Shown here: positions 43,753-52,544 of the stretch, in pieces
Layout: every line of letters begins with the position of its first letter
Position numbering within the stretch: the stretch's first letter is position 1
Assembly (NCBI GenBank): GCA_016617495.1
Contig: WYCU01000010.1
Coordinates: 1 to 64,000, forward strand
Source of the DNA: Azonexaceae bacterium s22
GTDB lineage: Bacteria; Pseudomonadota; Gammaproteobacteria; Burkholderiales; Rhodocyclaceae
DNA length: 64,000 nt
Direction: 5' to 3'
Translations under genes and position numbers: made by a program
The notes under the pieces: generated by a model
Databases searched by the model: none
Told to the model about the DNA's origin: nothing
Seen by the model: only the letters and a program-made list of their open reading frames with translations

Positions 43753-44079
43753 TCACCAAACGTCTGCGGGCGCCTTGAGACGTTCGACCGGCTGGTCGAA
43801 CATCAGGTGCTCGTCGATGATGGTGGCGACATCTTCGGGTTTGACGCCGGTGTACATGATGCCTTCCGGATAAACGAGGACGCTGGGGCCGAGATGGCAG
43901 GGGCCGAGGCAGCCGGTGTTGGTGAGCTGAAAGCCCGAGGCCCACAGGTTGCGCGTGGTGAATTCGTCCGAGAACGCTTGCCAGGTCTGGCCGCAGCCCT
44001 TTTCCTGGCAGGAACCGCGCGGATGGCCCTGGGGGCGGCCTTGAACGCAGACGAGTACGTGTTTCTTGGGTTTGGGCAT
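43753..44079 (-). CDS. thioredoxin-like 2Fe-2S (Shethna I type) ferredoxin
   Basis: 108 residues with a thioredoxin fold. The cluster cysteines are in VCVQGRPQGHPRGSC and the C-x3-C motif TGCLGPCHLG. The C-terminal segment VLVYPEGIMYTGVKPEDVAT is typical. Azotobacter FeSI-like proteins of this family occur in nif regions; their partner is unknown. First gene of the operon behind a sigma-54 promoter, followed by the NifZ-like gene and nifF. Confidence 0.88.
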   Translation of the reverse strand: MPKPKKHVLVCVQGRPQGHPRGSCQEKGCGQTWQAFSDEFTTRNLWASGFQLTNTGCLGPCHLGPSVLVYPEGIMYTGVKPEDVATIIDEHLMFDQPVERLKAPADVW

Positions 44080-44109
44080 GCTGATCTCCTTGTCGATGCG
44101 TTTGCTATT

Positions 44110-44124
44110 GCAAAGGGAGTGCCA
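44110..44124 (-). promoter_or_regulatory. sigma-54 promoter of ferredoxin-nifF operon
   Basis: Minus strand TGGCACTCCCTTTGC, perfect -24/-12 layout, 31 bases upstream of the ferredoxin start. Confidence 0.9.
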
Positions 44125-44167
44125 GCTTTCATTCGATAAAAATCAATGGGTTAGGATTTTTGCCGAA

Positions 44168-44183
44168 TGTCAGGTTTGCGACA
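44168..44183. promoter_or_regulatory. NifA upstream activating site (ferredoxin-nifF)
   Basis: TGT-CAGGTTTGCG-ACA, about 44 bases upstream of the -24 element. Confidence 0.85.
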
Positions 44184-44283
44184 TCGTGCGGTTTTGCCTT
44201 TTGTCGCCGCTCGGCGGGGGTTGCGCCGGCCGAGATGCACCGCGTCCGGGCGCGGTGCGTCAGGCTGGTGCGGAAATCGAGGC

Positions 44284-44940
44284 TCAAAATTCCATTTCCA
44301 GTTCTTCGATGTCGTCCGGTTCGCTCTTTGCCGCGGCAATCCATTCCTGCATCGCAGGGACCGCGAGGATGGTCTGGCAATAAGCGGCGCAGACCGCGTC
44401 CAGCGCGACATCGTAAGTCTGGAAGCGTGTGACCACAGGCGCGTACATCGCATCGGCCAGGGTCGGCCGGGCGCCGAAGAGGAAGGGGCCGCCGTAACGC
44501 TGCAGGCAGTCCGCCCAGATTTCCTGAACGCGTTCGATATCGCCCTTGGCACGTGACCAGACGGTGAATTTCGGGAAATGGGCCTTGAGGTTCATCGGCA
44601 GCGCCGAGCGCAGGGCGCTGAAGCCGGAGTGCATTTCGCCACAGATCGAGCGGCAATGTGCGCGGGCGGCAGGATCGGCGGGCAGCAGCCCGGCTTCCGG
44701 ACGGATTTCGTTGAGGTATTCGCCGATGGCCAGCGTGTCCCACACGGAAATGGCGCCATGGGTCAGGCGCGGCACGCGAACCGATGGGGCGAGCAGGAGC
44801 AATTCGGCGCGGGCGCCGGGGTCGTCGGCTTCGACCATTTCTTCCTTGAAATCGATGCCGGCCAGGCGGGCCATCAGCCAGCCGCGCAGGGACCAGGACG
44901 AGTAATTCTTGCTGCTCAACGTGAGGGTGGCAACGGGCAT
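44284..44940 (-). CDS. glutathione S-transferase family protein
   Basis: 218 residues from ATG 44940 with GGAG upstream. An N-terminal thioredoxin-fold GST domain has the catalytic-type Ser segment SSKNYSSWSLRGW, then SVRVPRLTHG and SVWDTLAIGEYL (the glutathione gamma-glutamyl contact). A C-terminal helical domain ends ADAMYAPVVTRFQTYDV. The substrate is unknown. A sigma-54 promoter of its own ties it to the nitrogen-fixation state. Confidence 0.85.
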   Translation of the reverse strand: MPVATLTLSSKNYSSWSLRGWLMARLAGIDFKEEMVEADDPGARAELLLLAPSVRVPRLTHGAISVWDTLAIGEYLNEIRPEAGLLPADPAARAHCRSICGEMHSGFSALRSALPMNLKAHFPKFTVWSRAKGDIERVQEIWADCLQRYGGPFLFGARPTLADAMYAPVVTRFQTYDVALDAVCAAYCQTILAVPAMQEWIAAAKSEPDDIEELEMEF

Positions 44941-45010
44941 GAGAGGTTCTCCAAGGGGAAGGGGGCGCCTTCGCGCGGGCGCCGGAGGTGTTGTTGTGGC
45001 GGAATGTTTA

Positions 45011-45025
45011 GCAAGGCGCATGCCA
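45011..45025 (-). promoter_or_regulatory. sigma-54 promoter of GST gene
   Basis: Minus strand TGGCATGCGCCTTGC, good -24/-12. It forms one arm of an inverted repeat with the divergent promoter at 45041. No TGT-N10-ACA site was found nearby. Confidence 0.78.
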
Positions 45026-45040
45026 AATTTTTTGGGGATT

Positions 45041-45055
45041 CGGCATGCGCTTTGC
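45041..45055 (+). promoter_or_regulatory. sigma-54 promoter of PHB depolymerase gene
   Basis: CGGCATGCGCTTTGC with GG-N10-GC spacing, divergent from the GST promoter 15 bases away. Confidence 0.72.
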
Positions 45056-45120
45056 TTGAAAGAGCGGCCGGAATCCGGTGCATCCCAACCCCAAAATCAA
45101 TACATCAATAAAGAACAGCC

Positions 45121-46368
45121 ATGTCCCCCATCAGCCCTGCGTTGCATTACCAGGCCTATCAGGCCGTTGCCGATCTCACGACCCCCATGCGCAGCATGGC
45201 GCGCTTTTTTGCGCCATGGTTGCACCACAGCCTGTTCTGGTTTCCCGAAAGCCGATGGTTGCGCAAGGCGGCCGGCGCGTGCGAAGTCCTGGCGCTGGCC
45301 GGGTTGACGCATGATCGCCCGCCGTTCGGAATCGATAGCGTGGAAACGGAAAGTGGCCGCATCGCGGTGGTCGAGGAAGCCGTGGTGTCGACGCCGTTCT
45401 GCACCCTGCAACGTTTCCGCAAGCTGCGCGACGATGGCGCGGTGGAACCCAAAGTGCTGCTGGTGGCGCCCGCCTCCGGCCATTTCGCCACGCTGCTGAG
45501 CGGCACGGTGCAAACCTTGCTGCGCGATCACGATGTGTATGTGACCGACTGGCACAACGTGCGCGACATTCCCTTGTCGGCGGGCGCTTTCGATCTCGAT
45601 GCGTTCATTGAGCACATCATCGGTTTTGTCGATTGGCTGGGGCCACATACGCATCTGGTGGCGGTCTGCCAGCCGACCGTACCGACCCTGGCGGCGGTCG
45701 CGGTGATGGCCGAGGAAGGGCATCCGCATCAGCCGCGCAGCATGACCTTGATGGCCGGGCCCATCGACTGCCGAATCAATCCGACGGAAGTGAACCGGCT
45801 GGCGACGGACAAGCCGATCGAATGGTTCGAGAAGAATCTGATCGGCGTCGTGCCGCTGCGTTACAAGGGGGCGATGCGCAAGGTCTATCCCGGTTACCTG
45901 CAGATTTCGGCGTTCATGAGCATGAATCTGGATCGCCACAAGGCGCAGTTCAAGGTCATGTACGAGAACTACGCCACCGGGAACACCGAAAAGGCCAATG
46001 GCATCAAGGCGTTTTACGACGAATATCTGGCGATGATGGATCTGCCGGCCGAGTTCTACCTCCAGACCGTACGCTCGGTGTTCCAGGAATACCATCTGCC
46101 GCGTGGCATCATGACTTATCGCGGCCGCCCGGTTCGCCCCGAATTGATCCGCCGCACAGCCTTGTTTACTGTGGAAGGCGAACGCGACGACATCTGTTCG
46201 ATCGGCCAGACGCTGGCGGCCCACGATCTCTGCAGCAAGCTGGCGCCGTACCGCAAACAGCATCACCTGCAGGCCGGGGTCGGCCATTACGGCGTATTCA
46301 ACGGCAAACGCTGGGATCGCCAGATCTATCCGCGGCTGCGCGACTTCATCCACGCTTTCGACGAATAA
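45121..46368 (+). CDS. phaZ: intracellular poly-3-hydroxybutyrate depolymerase
   Basis: 415 residues. Intracellular PhaZ of the Ralstonia type, which breaks down stored PHB. The catalytic Cys is in AVCQPTVPTLA (the family uses Cys instead of Ser). The acid region is FTVEGERDDICS and the catalytic His GVGHYGVFNGKRW. It would supply reducing power and ATP for nitrogenase. It is read from a sigma-54 promoter divergent from GST. Confidence 0.9.
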   Translation: MSPISPALHYQAYQAVADLTTPMRSMARFFAPWLHHSLFWFPESRWLRKAAGACEVLALAGLTHDRPPFGIDSVETESGRIAVVEEAVVSTPFCTLQRFRKLRDDGAVEPKVLLVAPASGHFATLLSGTVQTLLRDHDVYVTDWHNVRDIPLSAGAFDLDAFIEHIIGFVDWLGPHTHLVAVCQPTVPTLAAVAVMAEEGHPHQPRSMTLMAGPIDCRINPTEVNRLATDKPIEWFEKNLIGVVPLRYKGAMRKVYPGYLQISAFMSMNLDRHKAQFKVMYENYATGNTEKANGIKAFYDEYLAMMDLPAEFYLQTVRSVFQEYHLPRGIMTYRGRPVRPELIRRTALFTVEGERDDICSIGQTLAAHDLCSKLAPYRKQHHLQAGVGHYGVFNGKRWDRQIYPRLRDFIHAFDE

Positions 46369-46375
46369 GGCACTG

Positions 46376-46392
46376 GCCCCGCCACGCGGGGC
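46376..46392 (+). terminator. likely terminator behind phaZ
   Basis: GCCCCGC-CAC-GCGGGGC, a perfect 7-bp GC-rich stem 8 bases behind the stop codon. The following T content is low. Confidence 0.5.
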
Positions 46393-46533
46393 TGCCCGTT
46401 TGGCGCCTGTTCGCGATCTGCCAGGCAACAGCGTGGAAAAGGCGGAATGAATGAACTGCAAGGTGGTGTTGAGCTTGCTCAATAACCTGCCACAATCTCA
46501 AGCAGAACATTCACCATCAACCAGGGAGATGTG

Positions 46534-48369
46534 ATGGCCAACCCGACCAATAACGAGCAGTTGCTGCTGGAATACATCAACTACACGCGCCTCGACCCGC
46601 TGGGTTCGGCCAGCATGTACATCGCCAGCTATAGCCCGCTGACCTCGGGCGATGCCGACATCCAGAGCGCATTGACCTATTTCGGCGTATCCGGATCGGC
46701 ACTCAAGGCGGCGCTGTCGGCCCTGCAGGCCACGCAGCCGCTCGCCTGGAATGGCGCACTGGGCACGACCGCCGATAATCATTCGGCGAAAATGATCGCC
46801 GCCGATGAGCAAGCGCATCAGCTTGCCGGCGAAGCCTCGCTCGGTAGTCGTATCGCCAGCGCCGGTTATGACTACAGTCGCGTGGGCGAGAACATCTATG
46901 CCTACGCCGATTCCATGCTGTACGCCCACGCCGGATTCATGGTCGATTGGGGCTTCGGTGCCAACGGGATGCAGGACGGCGCCGGCCACCGCGTCAATAT
47001 CATGAACAGCGCCCTTCGCGAGGCCGGTTTGGGCGTCATTCAGGAAACCAATACGGCCACCAGCGTCGGGCCTTGGGTGGTCACGCAGGATTTCGGCGTA
47101 CGCTTCGATTCGCCGGACGTGTTTCTCCTGGGCGTCTCCTACGCCGACAATGACGACAACCAGTTCTACACCCCGGGCGAGGGCCGTTCCGGCATGAGCA
47201 TCAATGCTTCCGGGACCGTCGGGCAGAGCACGTCCAGCGGCGGCTATGTGCTGGAATTGGGGGCGGGAGCCAAGACCATCACGTTCAGCGGCGGCGGCCT
47301 GGGGGGCAGCCTCAGTGTTTCCGCGAACTTGAGTGTCGGCACCAATGCCAAGATCGACGTCTGCGACCAGTCCACCGTACTCACCTCGGTCAGCCTCAAA
47401 GTACTAAGCGGCGTGACCGAAGTCCGGGCGCTCGGCATTCAGGGGCTGGCCCTGACTGGCGCCGCCGGTAACCAGAAACTGGTGGGCAACAGCGGCGCCA
47501 ATACCCTCAATGGTGCCGCCGGGGCCGATACGCTGATCGGCGGGGCCGGCAACGATGTTTATTACGTCGACAACGTGGGCGATTCAGTGCGCGAAAGCGT
47601 GACCGCTGGCGTCGATACGGGCGGTACCGACCTGGTCCAGAGTACCCTGGCGGCAACCACGCTGGGGACGTTCATCGAGAATGGCCGCATTCTCGCAAGC
47701 GGTACGGCCAACCTGACCGGCAACTCGCTCGCCAATTACCTGTACGCCGGCCTGGGCAACAACGTCATCAACGGGAGCAGCGGTGCCGATACGGTGTCCT
47801 ACTATTACGGCGTCAATGGCAGTGCCGGCGTGACCGTGAGTTTGGCGAACACCGGCAGTCAGGCCACTGGCGGCTCGGGGAGCGATACCCTGATCGGCAT
47901 CGAACATCTGCGGGGCAGCAACAATGCCGACCAACTGACCGGCAATACGCTGGGTAACCGCTTATATGGCTATGGCGGCAACGATGTCATGAGCGGCGGC
48001 GATGGCGCGGATACGCTGGTTGGCGGCGCCGGTCGCGATAGCCTGAGCGGTGGGGCGGGGAACGACTTCTTTGATTTCAACGCGCTTTCGGAAATGGGGG
48101 CGACGAGCACGACGCGGGACATCGTCACCGACTTCGTGCGCGGTCAGGATCGCATCGATCTCGCAAGCCTGGATGCCAATGCCGCGACCAGTGCGAACGA
48201 GGCTTTCAGTGCGGCCTTCGTTGCGGCGAGCGCCGCGTTCACCGCCGCCGGGCAGCTCAAGTTCGCGGGCGGGGTGTTGTACGGAAACACCGACAGCGAT
48301 GCGGATGCCGAATTCGCCTTGCAATTGACGGGTGTGACGACGCTTGCGGCGAGCGACCTGGTGCTTTGA
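46534..48369 (+). CDS. CAP-domain RTX secreted protein
   Basis: 611 residues, no signal peptide. Residues about 5-190 form a CAP (SCP/PR-1) domain: LLEYINYTRLDPLG, NHSAKMIAADEQAHQL, RVGENIYAYAD and GHRVNIMNSALREAGLGV. Several calcium-binding GGAGND/GGDGAD repeats follow (about 330-520). The last 100 residues (FFDFNALSEMGATSTTRDIV to TLAASDLVL) closely match the end of the 1016-aa RTX protein, the probable type I secretion signal. GGGAG precedes ATG 46534. Function outside the cell is unknown. Confidence 0.82.
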   Translation: MANPTNNEQLLLEYINYTRLDPLGSASMYIASYSPLTSGDADIQSALTYFGVSGSALKAALSALQATQPLAWNGALGTTADNHSAKMIAADEQAHQLAGEASLGSRIASAGYDYSRVGENIYAYADSMLYAHAGFMVDWGFGANGMQDGAGHRVNIMNSALREAGLGVIQETNTATSVGPWVVTQDFGVRFDSPDVFLLGVSYADNDDNQFYTPGEGRSGMSINASGTVGQSTSSGGYVLELGAGAKTITFSGGGLGGSLSVSANLSVGTNAKIDVCDQSTVLTSVSLKVLSGVTEVRALGIQGLALTGAAGNQKLVGNSGANTLNGAAGADTLIGGAGNDVYYVDNVGDSVRESVTAGVDTGGTDLVQSTLAATTLGTFIENGRILASGTANLTGNSLANYLYAGLGNNVINGSSGADTVSYYYGVNGSAGVTVSLANTGSQATGGSGSDTLIGIEHLRGSNNADQLTGNTLGNRLYGYGGNDVMSGGDGADTLVGGAGRDSLSGGAGNDFFDFNALSEMGATSTTRDIVTDFVRGQDRIDLASLDANAATSANEAFSAAFVAASAAFTAAGQLKFAGGVLYGNTDSDADAEFALQLTGVTTLAASDLVL

Positions 48370-48495
48370 ACCGCGCCTATCCGCATGAACGCCGGCCGGC
48401 GAGCGGCCGCGCGTGCGAATGCGTGGGCAGGCGTGCTGCGTTTCGTTGTACCGCCGGGGCCGTCGGTGTCGGTGTGCCGCCCGTAGGCGCGGCGC

Positions 48496-50127
48496 TCAGA
48501 ACTGTTTGACCTCGATGTTCAGCGTCTGGATGCGGTAGGCGATCTGGCGCGGGGTCATGCCGAGGATGCGCGCCGCCTTGGCTTGCACCCAGCCGGCTTG
48601 TTCCAGCGCGGCGATGACGCGTTCGCGTTCCGAGAGATTGGGGTTGTCGATGTCGATTTCCCCGGGCGGTGGTGCCATGGAATTGGCCCCGGAAACGGGG
48701 TCGACCGCGACAATCCCGGCGGGGCGCGGCGGCTTGGGGGAACTGCGTTCGCGGCTGGAGGGGAAGCGGATCAGGTCCACATCGATACTGCCGTCTTCGG
48801 AAAGCACCGCCGCCCGTTCCAGGCAATTTTCCAGTTCGCGTACATTACCCGGCCATTCGTGCTGGGCGAGGCGCCGCTGGGCCATGTCGGTCAGCGTCAG
48901 CTTGCGTTTCTGGTCGCCGCCGATCTTGCCGAGCAGGTGGCGGGCAATTTCGGGGATGTCCTCGATGCGTTCGCGCAGGGGCGGCAGGAAGAGCGGCATC
49001 ACGTTCAGGCGGTAAAACAAATCCTCGCGGAAATCACCCATATCGACAGCGGTTTCGAGATCGCGGTGGGTGGCGGCGATGATGCGCACATCGACCTTGA
49101 TGGTCTTGCTGCCGCCGACACGCTCGAATTCGCCTTCCTGCAGGATGCGCAGGAGCTTGGCCTGGAAGGCCGCGGAAACTTCGCCGATTTCGTCGAGGAA
49201 AAGCGTGCCGCCATGCGCTTGCTCGAAGCGCCCCTTGCGCGCTTCGACGGCGCCGGTAAAGGCGCCGCGTTCATGGCCGAAGAGTTCGGATTCGAGCAGG
49301 TTTTCCGGCAGGGCGGCGCAGTTGAGCTTGACCAGCGCATTGCGTGCGCGGGGCGAGTTGTAGTGGATGGCGTTGGCGATCAATTCCTTGCCGGTGCCGG
49401 TTTCGCCGCGAATCAGGACGGTGGTGTTCCACTTGGCGACCAGGCGCGCCTGATCGAACACCCGGCGCATCACCGCCGAGCGGCCGACCATGTTGTCGAA
49501 GCCGAACTGGTGGCGCACGGTGCGGCGCAGCAGGTCGCGCTCTTCGAGCAGCGAGGATTTTTCCTGGGCCACGTCCATGGCCAGGCGCAGGCTCTGGCCG
49601 ATCAGGTTGGCGACCATTTCGACGAACTGGGCGCGTTCTTCCAGCAGCCCGTCTTCCGGCGCTTCGGGCTGCACCGCGAGGACGCCCTTGAGGTCGCCCC
49701 CGGCCTTGATCGGCACGGCAATGAACGGCAGGTCCGGCTGATAGACGCCCTGGCGGTTGAGAAAGCGCGGCTCGTCGGCGACCCGTGCCAGTTTGATCGT
49801 GCGCGGCTTTTCCAGCACCAGGCCGATGATGCCTTCGCCGGGGCCGTATTGCGCATCGTCGGCTTGCGGCCCGTCCGGGTTGTAGAGCGTGTGGATGCCG
49901 AGCTTGCCGCTTTCGGCATCGACGACGGCGATCAGGCCGCGGGTCAGCCCCGCTTCGTCGTGGAGGACACGCAGTACGTCGCGCAGGGTTTCGTTGAACG
50001 CCAGCGAGCGGCTGAGCACGCGGCTGACGGCATAGAGCGCCGCCAGCAGCAGGATGTTGAGTTCGTGCGTTCGGCAGAACCCGCCCGGCGGCGGCGTGTC
50101 GAGGTTGGGGTGGCAGTGGTCCGTCAT
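48496..50127 (-). CDS. nifA: NifA, sigma-54 activator of nif genes
   Basis: 543 residues. An N-terminal GAF domain (about 30-190; LRVLHDEAGLTRGLIAVVD) is followed by a AAA+ domain with Walker A GETGTGKE and the sigma-54 contact GAFTGA. Walker B is GGTLFLDEIGEV. The C-terminal Fis-type helix-turn-helix is AAKAARILGMTPRQIAYRI. No cysteine motif lies in the linker, so it is the NifL-controlled type. The linker carries repeat copy R8 (GIVAVDPVSGANS). It follows nifL after 22 bases. Confidence 0.96.
   Translation of the reverse strand: MTDHCHPNLDTPPPGGFCRTHELNILLLAALYAVSRVLSRSLAFNETLRDVLRVLHDEAGLTRGLIAVVDAESGKLGIHTLYNPDGPQADDAQYGPGEGIIGLVLEKPRTIKLARVADEPRFLNRQGVYQPDLPFIAVPIKAGGDLKGVLAVQPEAPEDGLLEERAQFVEMVANLIGQSLRLAMDVAQEKSSLLEERDLLRRTVRHQFGFDNMVGRSAVMRRVFDQARLVAKWNTTVLIRGETGTGKELIANAIHYNSPRARNALVKLNCAALPENLLESELFGHERGAFTGAVEARKGRFEQAHGGTLFLDEIGEVSAAFQAKLLRILQEGEFERVGGSKTIKVDVRIIAATHRDLETAVDMGDFREDLFYRLNVMPLFLPPLRERIEDIPEIARHLLGKIGGDQKRKLTLTDMAQRRLAQHEWPGNVRELENCLERAAVLSEDGSIDVDLIRFPSSRERSSPKPPRPAGIVAVDPVSGANSMAPPPGEIDIDNPNLSERERVIAALEQAGWVQAKAARILGMTPRQIAYRIQTLNIEVKQF
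48691..48714 (-). repeat. interspersed repeat copy R8 (inside nifA linker)
   Basis: Minus strand ATTGTCGCGGTCGACC then CCGTTTCC, in frame between the AAA+ and DNA-binding domains. The A-rich tail is not kept. Confidence 0.65.
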
Positions 50128-50149
50128 GCTGTTCTCTTGTGTTCTTCGC

Positions 50150-51682
50150 TCAGATCGGGTCGCCGTCGAGACGGAATTCGACGATGGCCGCACAACCGCC
50201 GCCGGGGCTTTCGTCCAGATCGATGATGCCGCCATGATCGGCGACGACCTGCTGGGCACGCGAGAGGCCGGTGCCGATGTGCCGGCCGCTGCCGCTCTTG
50301 GCCGTGAAGAAGGGTTCGAAGGCCTTGTGCCGCCATTCCACGGGGATGCCGGGGCCGGTGTCCATGACTGCGACGACGATACAGTCGCGCTCCACCGTGC
50401 TGGTCAGGGAAAGTTCGCGGCGTTTCCAGCCTTTGACGTTCATCGCCTCGATGGCGTTGTCGACCAGCGCCTTGAACAACATGCGCAACTGCAGCGGGCG
50501 GCCGAGGATGGGCGGCAGGGTCGGGGTCGGCTGCCAGTCGACCACGATGCCGGCGCCGAGCAGGCGCGGGGTGCTGACGGCCAGTACATCGCGGACGATT
50601 TCATTGAGATTGACGCTGACCAGGATTTCCGGCGGGCTGGGCGGGATGACCTGACGCAGCGATTCCATGTGTTCGCGGCTGGACGCCAGGGCCTGCTGGA
50701 GAATGCCGGCGCTGGCCGGATCGCGGCGTTGCAGCACGGAGATGGCCGAGGCCATGACGTTCATCGGCTCTTCCAGACGGAAGATCGCCGCGGAAAAGCC
50801 TTCGCGGATGGCTGCGGTGCGCTCCTCCTCGGCCAGCACGGCTTGCAGCACGGCGGCGCGGGTGCGTTCCTGCTCTTCGCGCAGGATGGTGACATCGGCA
50901 ATGACGACCAGCAGACCCGGCTGGCCGGCGGCGCAGAAATAACTGTCGGCGCAATCGCTGTGGATGTCGATGACCGAGGTGGTCACCGAAAGCCAGCGGG
51001 CGCGGCCGGCGGGGCGGTCGATCCGCGCTTCGCGCGCGGCGAACAGGCAGGATTGCGGATCGCCGACGAACTGCTCGCGCCAGTGCGGTTGCAGGCTGTC
51101 CAGCAGATGATGGGCGGGTTCCTTGACCTGGAGATCGCTCACCAGCTTTTTATATTCCTGGTTGTCGAGAATGACGCGGGCCGTGGTGTCGAGCAGGGCG
51201 AAGGCCATGGGCGCGGCATCGACCACCGATTCGATCAGATGTTTCTGGTTGCGCACCATGCGTTCCAGCCGGTGCAGTTCGGTCACGTCGCGGTGCATGC
51301 CGAGGAAATGCGTGGTCTTGCCCTGGGCATCGACTACCGGCGTAATCGTCAGTTCGGCCAGATAGAGCGCGCCGTCCTTGCGCCGGTTGAGCAGCTTGCC
51401 CGACCACGGCCGCTGCGCGACCAGCGAGGTCCACATCGCCTTGTAGATTTCCGGCGGGGTGGTGTGGTTCGAAAGCACCGATTCGTTCTTGCCGACGATC
51501 TCGTCTGCCGAATAGCCGGTCGTGCGGGTGAAAGCCTCGTTGGCAAAAAGAATCCGGGCCTTTGGGTCGGTGATCGAGATGGCGATGTCCGCCTGATCCA
51601 CGACCTGGCGATAGACCTCCGGCGGCAGGGCGCTGGCCAGGGTGGAAAGGGGGCTGACGGGTGCGGGTTGGGCGGCCGACAT
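50150..51682 (-). CDS. nifL: NifL, redox- and nitrogen-responsive anti-activator of NifA
   Basis: 510 residues from ATG 51682 (GGAGCTCC upstream). PAS1 (about 25-140) is the FAD-type sensor: ISITDPKARILFANEAFTRTTGYSADEIVGKNESVLSNHTTP in pieces matches NifL and related flavin PAS domains. PAS2 (about 150-270) follows. The C-terminal GHKL domain has VDNAIEAM, MDTGPGIP and GTGLSRAQQVVADHGG, but the phospho-His region is degenerate, as in NifL. It inhibits NifA under oxygen or fixed nitrogen. The frame stays open far upstream, which is chance. Confidence 0.93.
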   Translation of the reverse strand: MSAAQPAPVSPLSTLASALPPEVYRQVVDQADIAISITDPKARILFANEAFTRTTGYSADEIVGKNESVLSNHTTPPEIYKAMWTSLVAQRPWSGKLLNRRKDGALYLAELTITPVVDAQGKTTHFLGMHRDVTELHRLERMVRNQKHLIESVVDAAPMAFALLDTTARVILDNQEYKKLVSDLQVKEPAHHLLDSLQPHWREQFVGDPQSCLFAAREARIDRPAGRARWLSVTTSVIDIHSDCADSYFCAAGQPGLLVVIADVTILREEQERTRAAVLQAVLAEEERTAAIREGFSAAIFRLEEPMNVMASAISVLQRRDPASAGILQQALASSREHMESLRQVIPPSPPEILVSVNLNEIVRDVLAVSTPRLLGAGIVVDWQPTPTLPPILGRPLQLRMLFKALVDNAIEAMNVKGWKRRELSLTSTVERDCIVVAVMDTGPGIPVEWRHKAFEPFFTAKSGSGRHIGTGLSRAQQVVADHGGIIDLDESPGGGCAAIVEFRLDGDPI

Positions 51683-51726
51683 GGCGGAGCTCCGAATGAA
51701 TGCGGTGGAACGGTGCCGCGAATCAA

Positions 51727-51741
51727 GCACGTTCCATGCCG
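51727..51741 (-). promoter_or_regulatory. sigma-54 promoter of nifLA
   Basis: Minus strand CGGCATGGAACGTGC with GG-N10-GC spacing, 45 bases before the nifL start. It implies NifA-dependent or NtrC-dependent expression of nifLA itself. Confidence 0.7.
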
Positions 51742-51805
51742 CAAGCTGGCAAAGGGCGATTTGGCAGCCTGGCGTCAGGAAAGCGCAGCAAATACGACGA
51801 AGGCT

Positions 51806-51821
51806 TGTCGCGTTTGCGACA
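51806..51821. promoter_or_regulatory. NifA upstream activating site shared by nifLA and rnf
   Basis: TGT-CGCGTTTGCG-ACA, placed about 65 bases from the nifL promoter and 85 bases from the rnfA promoter. Confidence 0.85.
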
Positions 51822-51834
51822 TTTGTCAGCCCTG

Positions 51835-51869
51835 TTTTTGCCCCGTTTTGGGGCGTTGGCCGCGACAAT
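51835..51869 (-). repeat. interspersed repeat copy R9
   Basis: Minus strand ATTGTCGCGGCCAACG then CCCCAAAACGGGGCAAAAA. The extra block ATTTTCGGGGCGCG follows at about 51884, as for R3. Confidence 0.8.
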
Positions 51870-51905
51870 CGCCTGAAATGGGGATTTTCGGGGCGCGCGG
51901 CCGCT

Positions 51906-51920
51906 TGGCACGGCTCATGC
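51906..51920 (+). promoter_or_regulatory. sigma-54 promoter of rnf operon
   Basis: TGGCACGGCTCATGC, perfect -24 block and GG-N10-GC spacing, 32 bases before rnfA. Confidence 0.87.
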
Positions 51921-51952
51921 AGTAGTGGGGCAACACATCCGAATCGACTGCC

Positions 51953-52531
51953 ATGAGCGAATTCCTTCTCCTGCTGCTTTCGACCGCCCTGGTCAATAAC
52001 GTGGTGCTCATCAAGTTTCTTGGCCTGTGCCCGGTGATGGGCGTCTCCAAGAGCGTGGATAGCGCCTTTGGCATGGGGCTGGCCACCACCTTCGTCATCA
52101 CGCTGGCCGCTGGCGCGTCGTGGATGCTGGACAACTGGCTGCTGCAACCGCTGGGCCTGGGTTATCTGCGCATTCTGACCTTCATTCTGGTGATCGCCGC
52201 GGTCGTGCAATTCACTGAAATGTTCATCAAGAAATCGAGCCCGGGCCTGTACCAGTCGCTCGGTATCTATCTGCCGCTGATTACCACCAACTGTGCGGTG
52301 CTTGGCGTCGCGCTGCTCAACGTGGATCAGAAGTTCAACCTGTTCAAGAGCCTGCTCTACGGCTTCGGTTCGGCACTGGGTTTCACGCTGGTGCTGCTGA
52401 TTTTCGCCGGGTTGCGCGAACGCGTGGCCCTGGCGCGGGTGCCGGCGGCCTTTGCCGGCGCACCGATTGCCTTCGTCACCATCAGTCTGCTGGCCCTGGC
52501 CTTCATGGGCTTCTCGGGCATGAACGTGTAA
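51953..52531 (+). CDS. rnfA: RnfA, membrane subunit of Rnf complex
   Basis: 192 residues with six membrane helices. The family signatures [18 protein letters not shown] and [12 protein letters not shown] hold the two cysteines that bind a membrane 2Fe-2S cluster with RnfE. Rnf couples NADH and ferredoxin redox chemistry to ion flow; here it should push electrons to ferredoxin/flavodoxin for nitrogenase. First gene of rnfABCDGEH. Confidence 0.95.
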   Translation: MSEFLLLLLSTALVNNVVLIKFLGLCPVMGVSKSVDSAFGMGLATTFVITLAAGASWMLDNWLLQPLGLGYLRILTFILVIAAVVQFTEMFIKKSSPGLYQSLGIYLPLITTNCAVLGVALLNVDQKFNLFKSLLYGFGSALGFTLVLLIFAGLRERVALARVPAAFAGAPIAFVTISLLALAFMGFSGMNV

Positions 52532-52544
52532 GGAGAAACGCGCC

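Noticed and set aside
46464-46478. GG-N10-GC sequence TGGTGTTGAGCTTGC before the CAP-RTX gene
   Set aside because: The -12 half is good but the -24 half is poor and no activator site was found; mentioned only as a possibility.
48583-51925. Long plus-strand frames opposite nifA and nifL (547 and 623 codons)
   Set aside because: Shadow frames of nifA/nifL with no domain signature or ribosome site.
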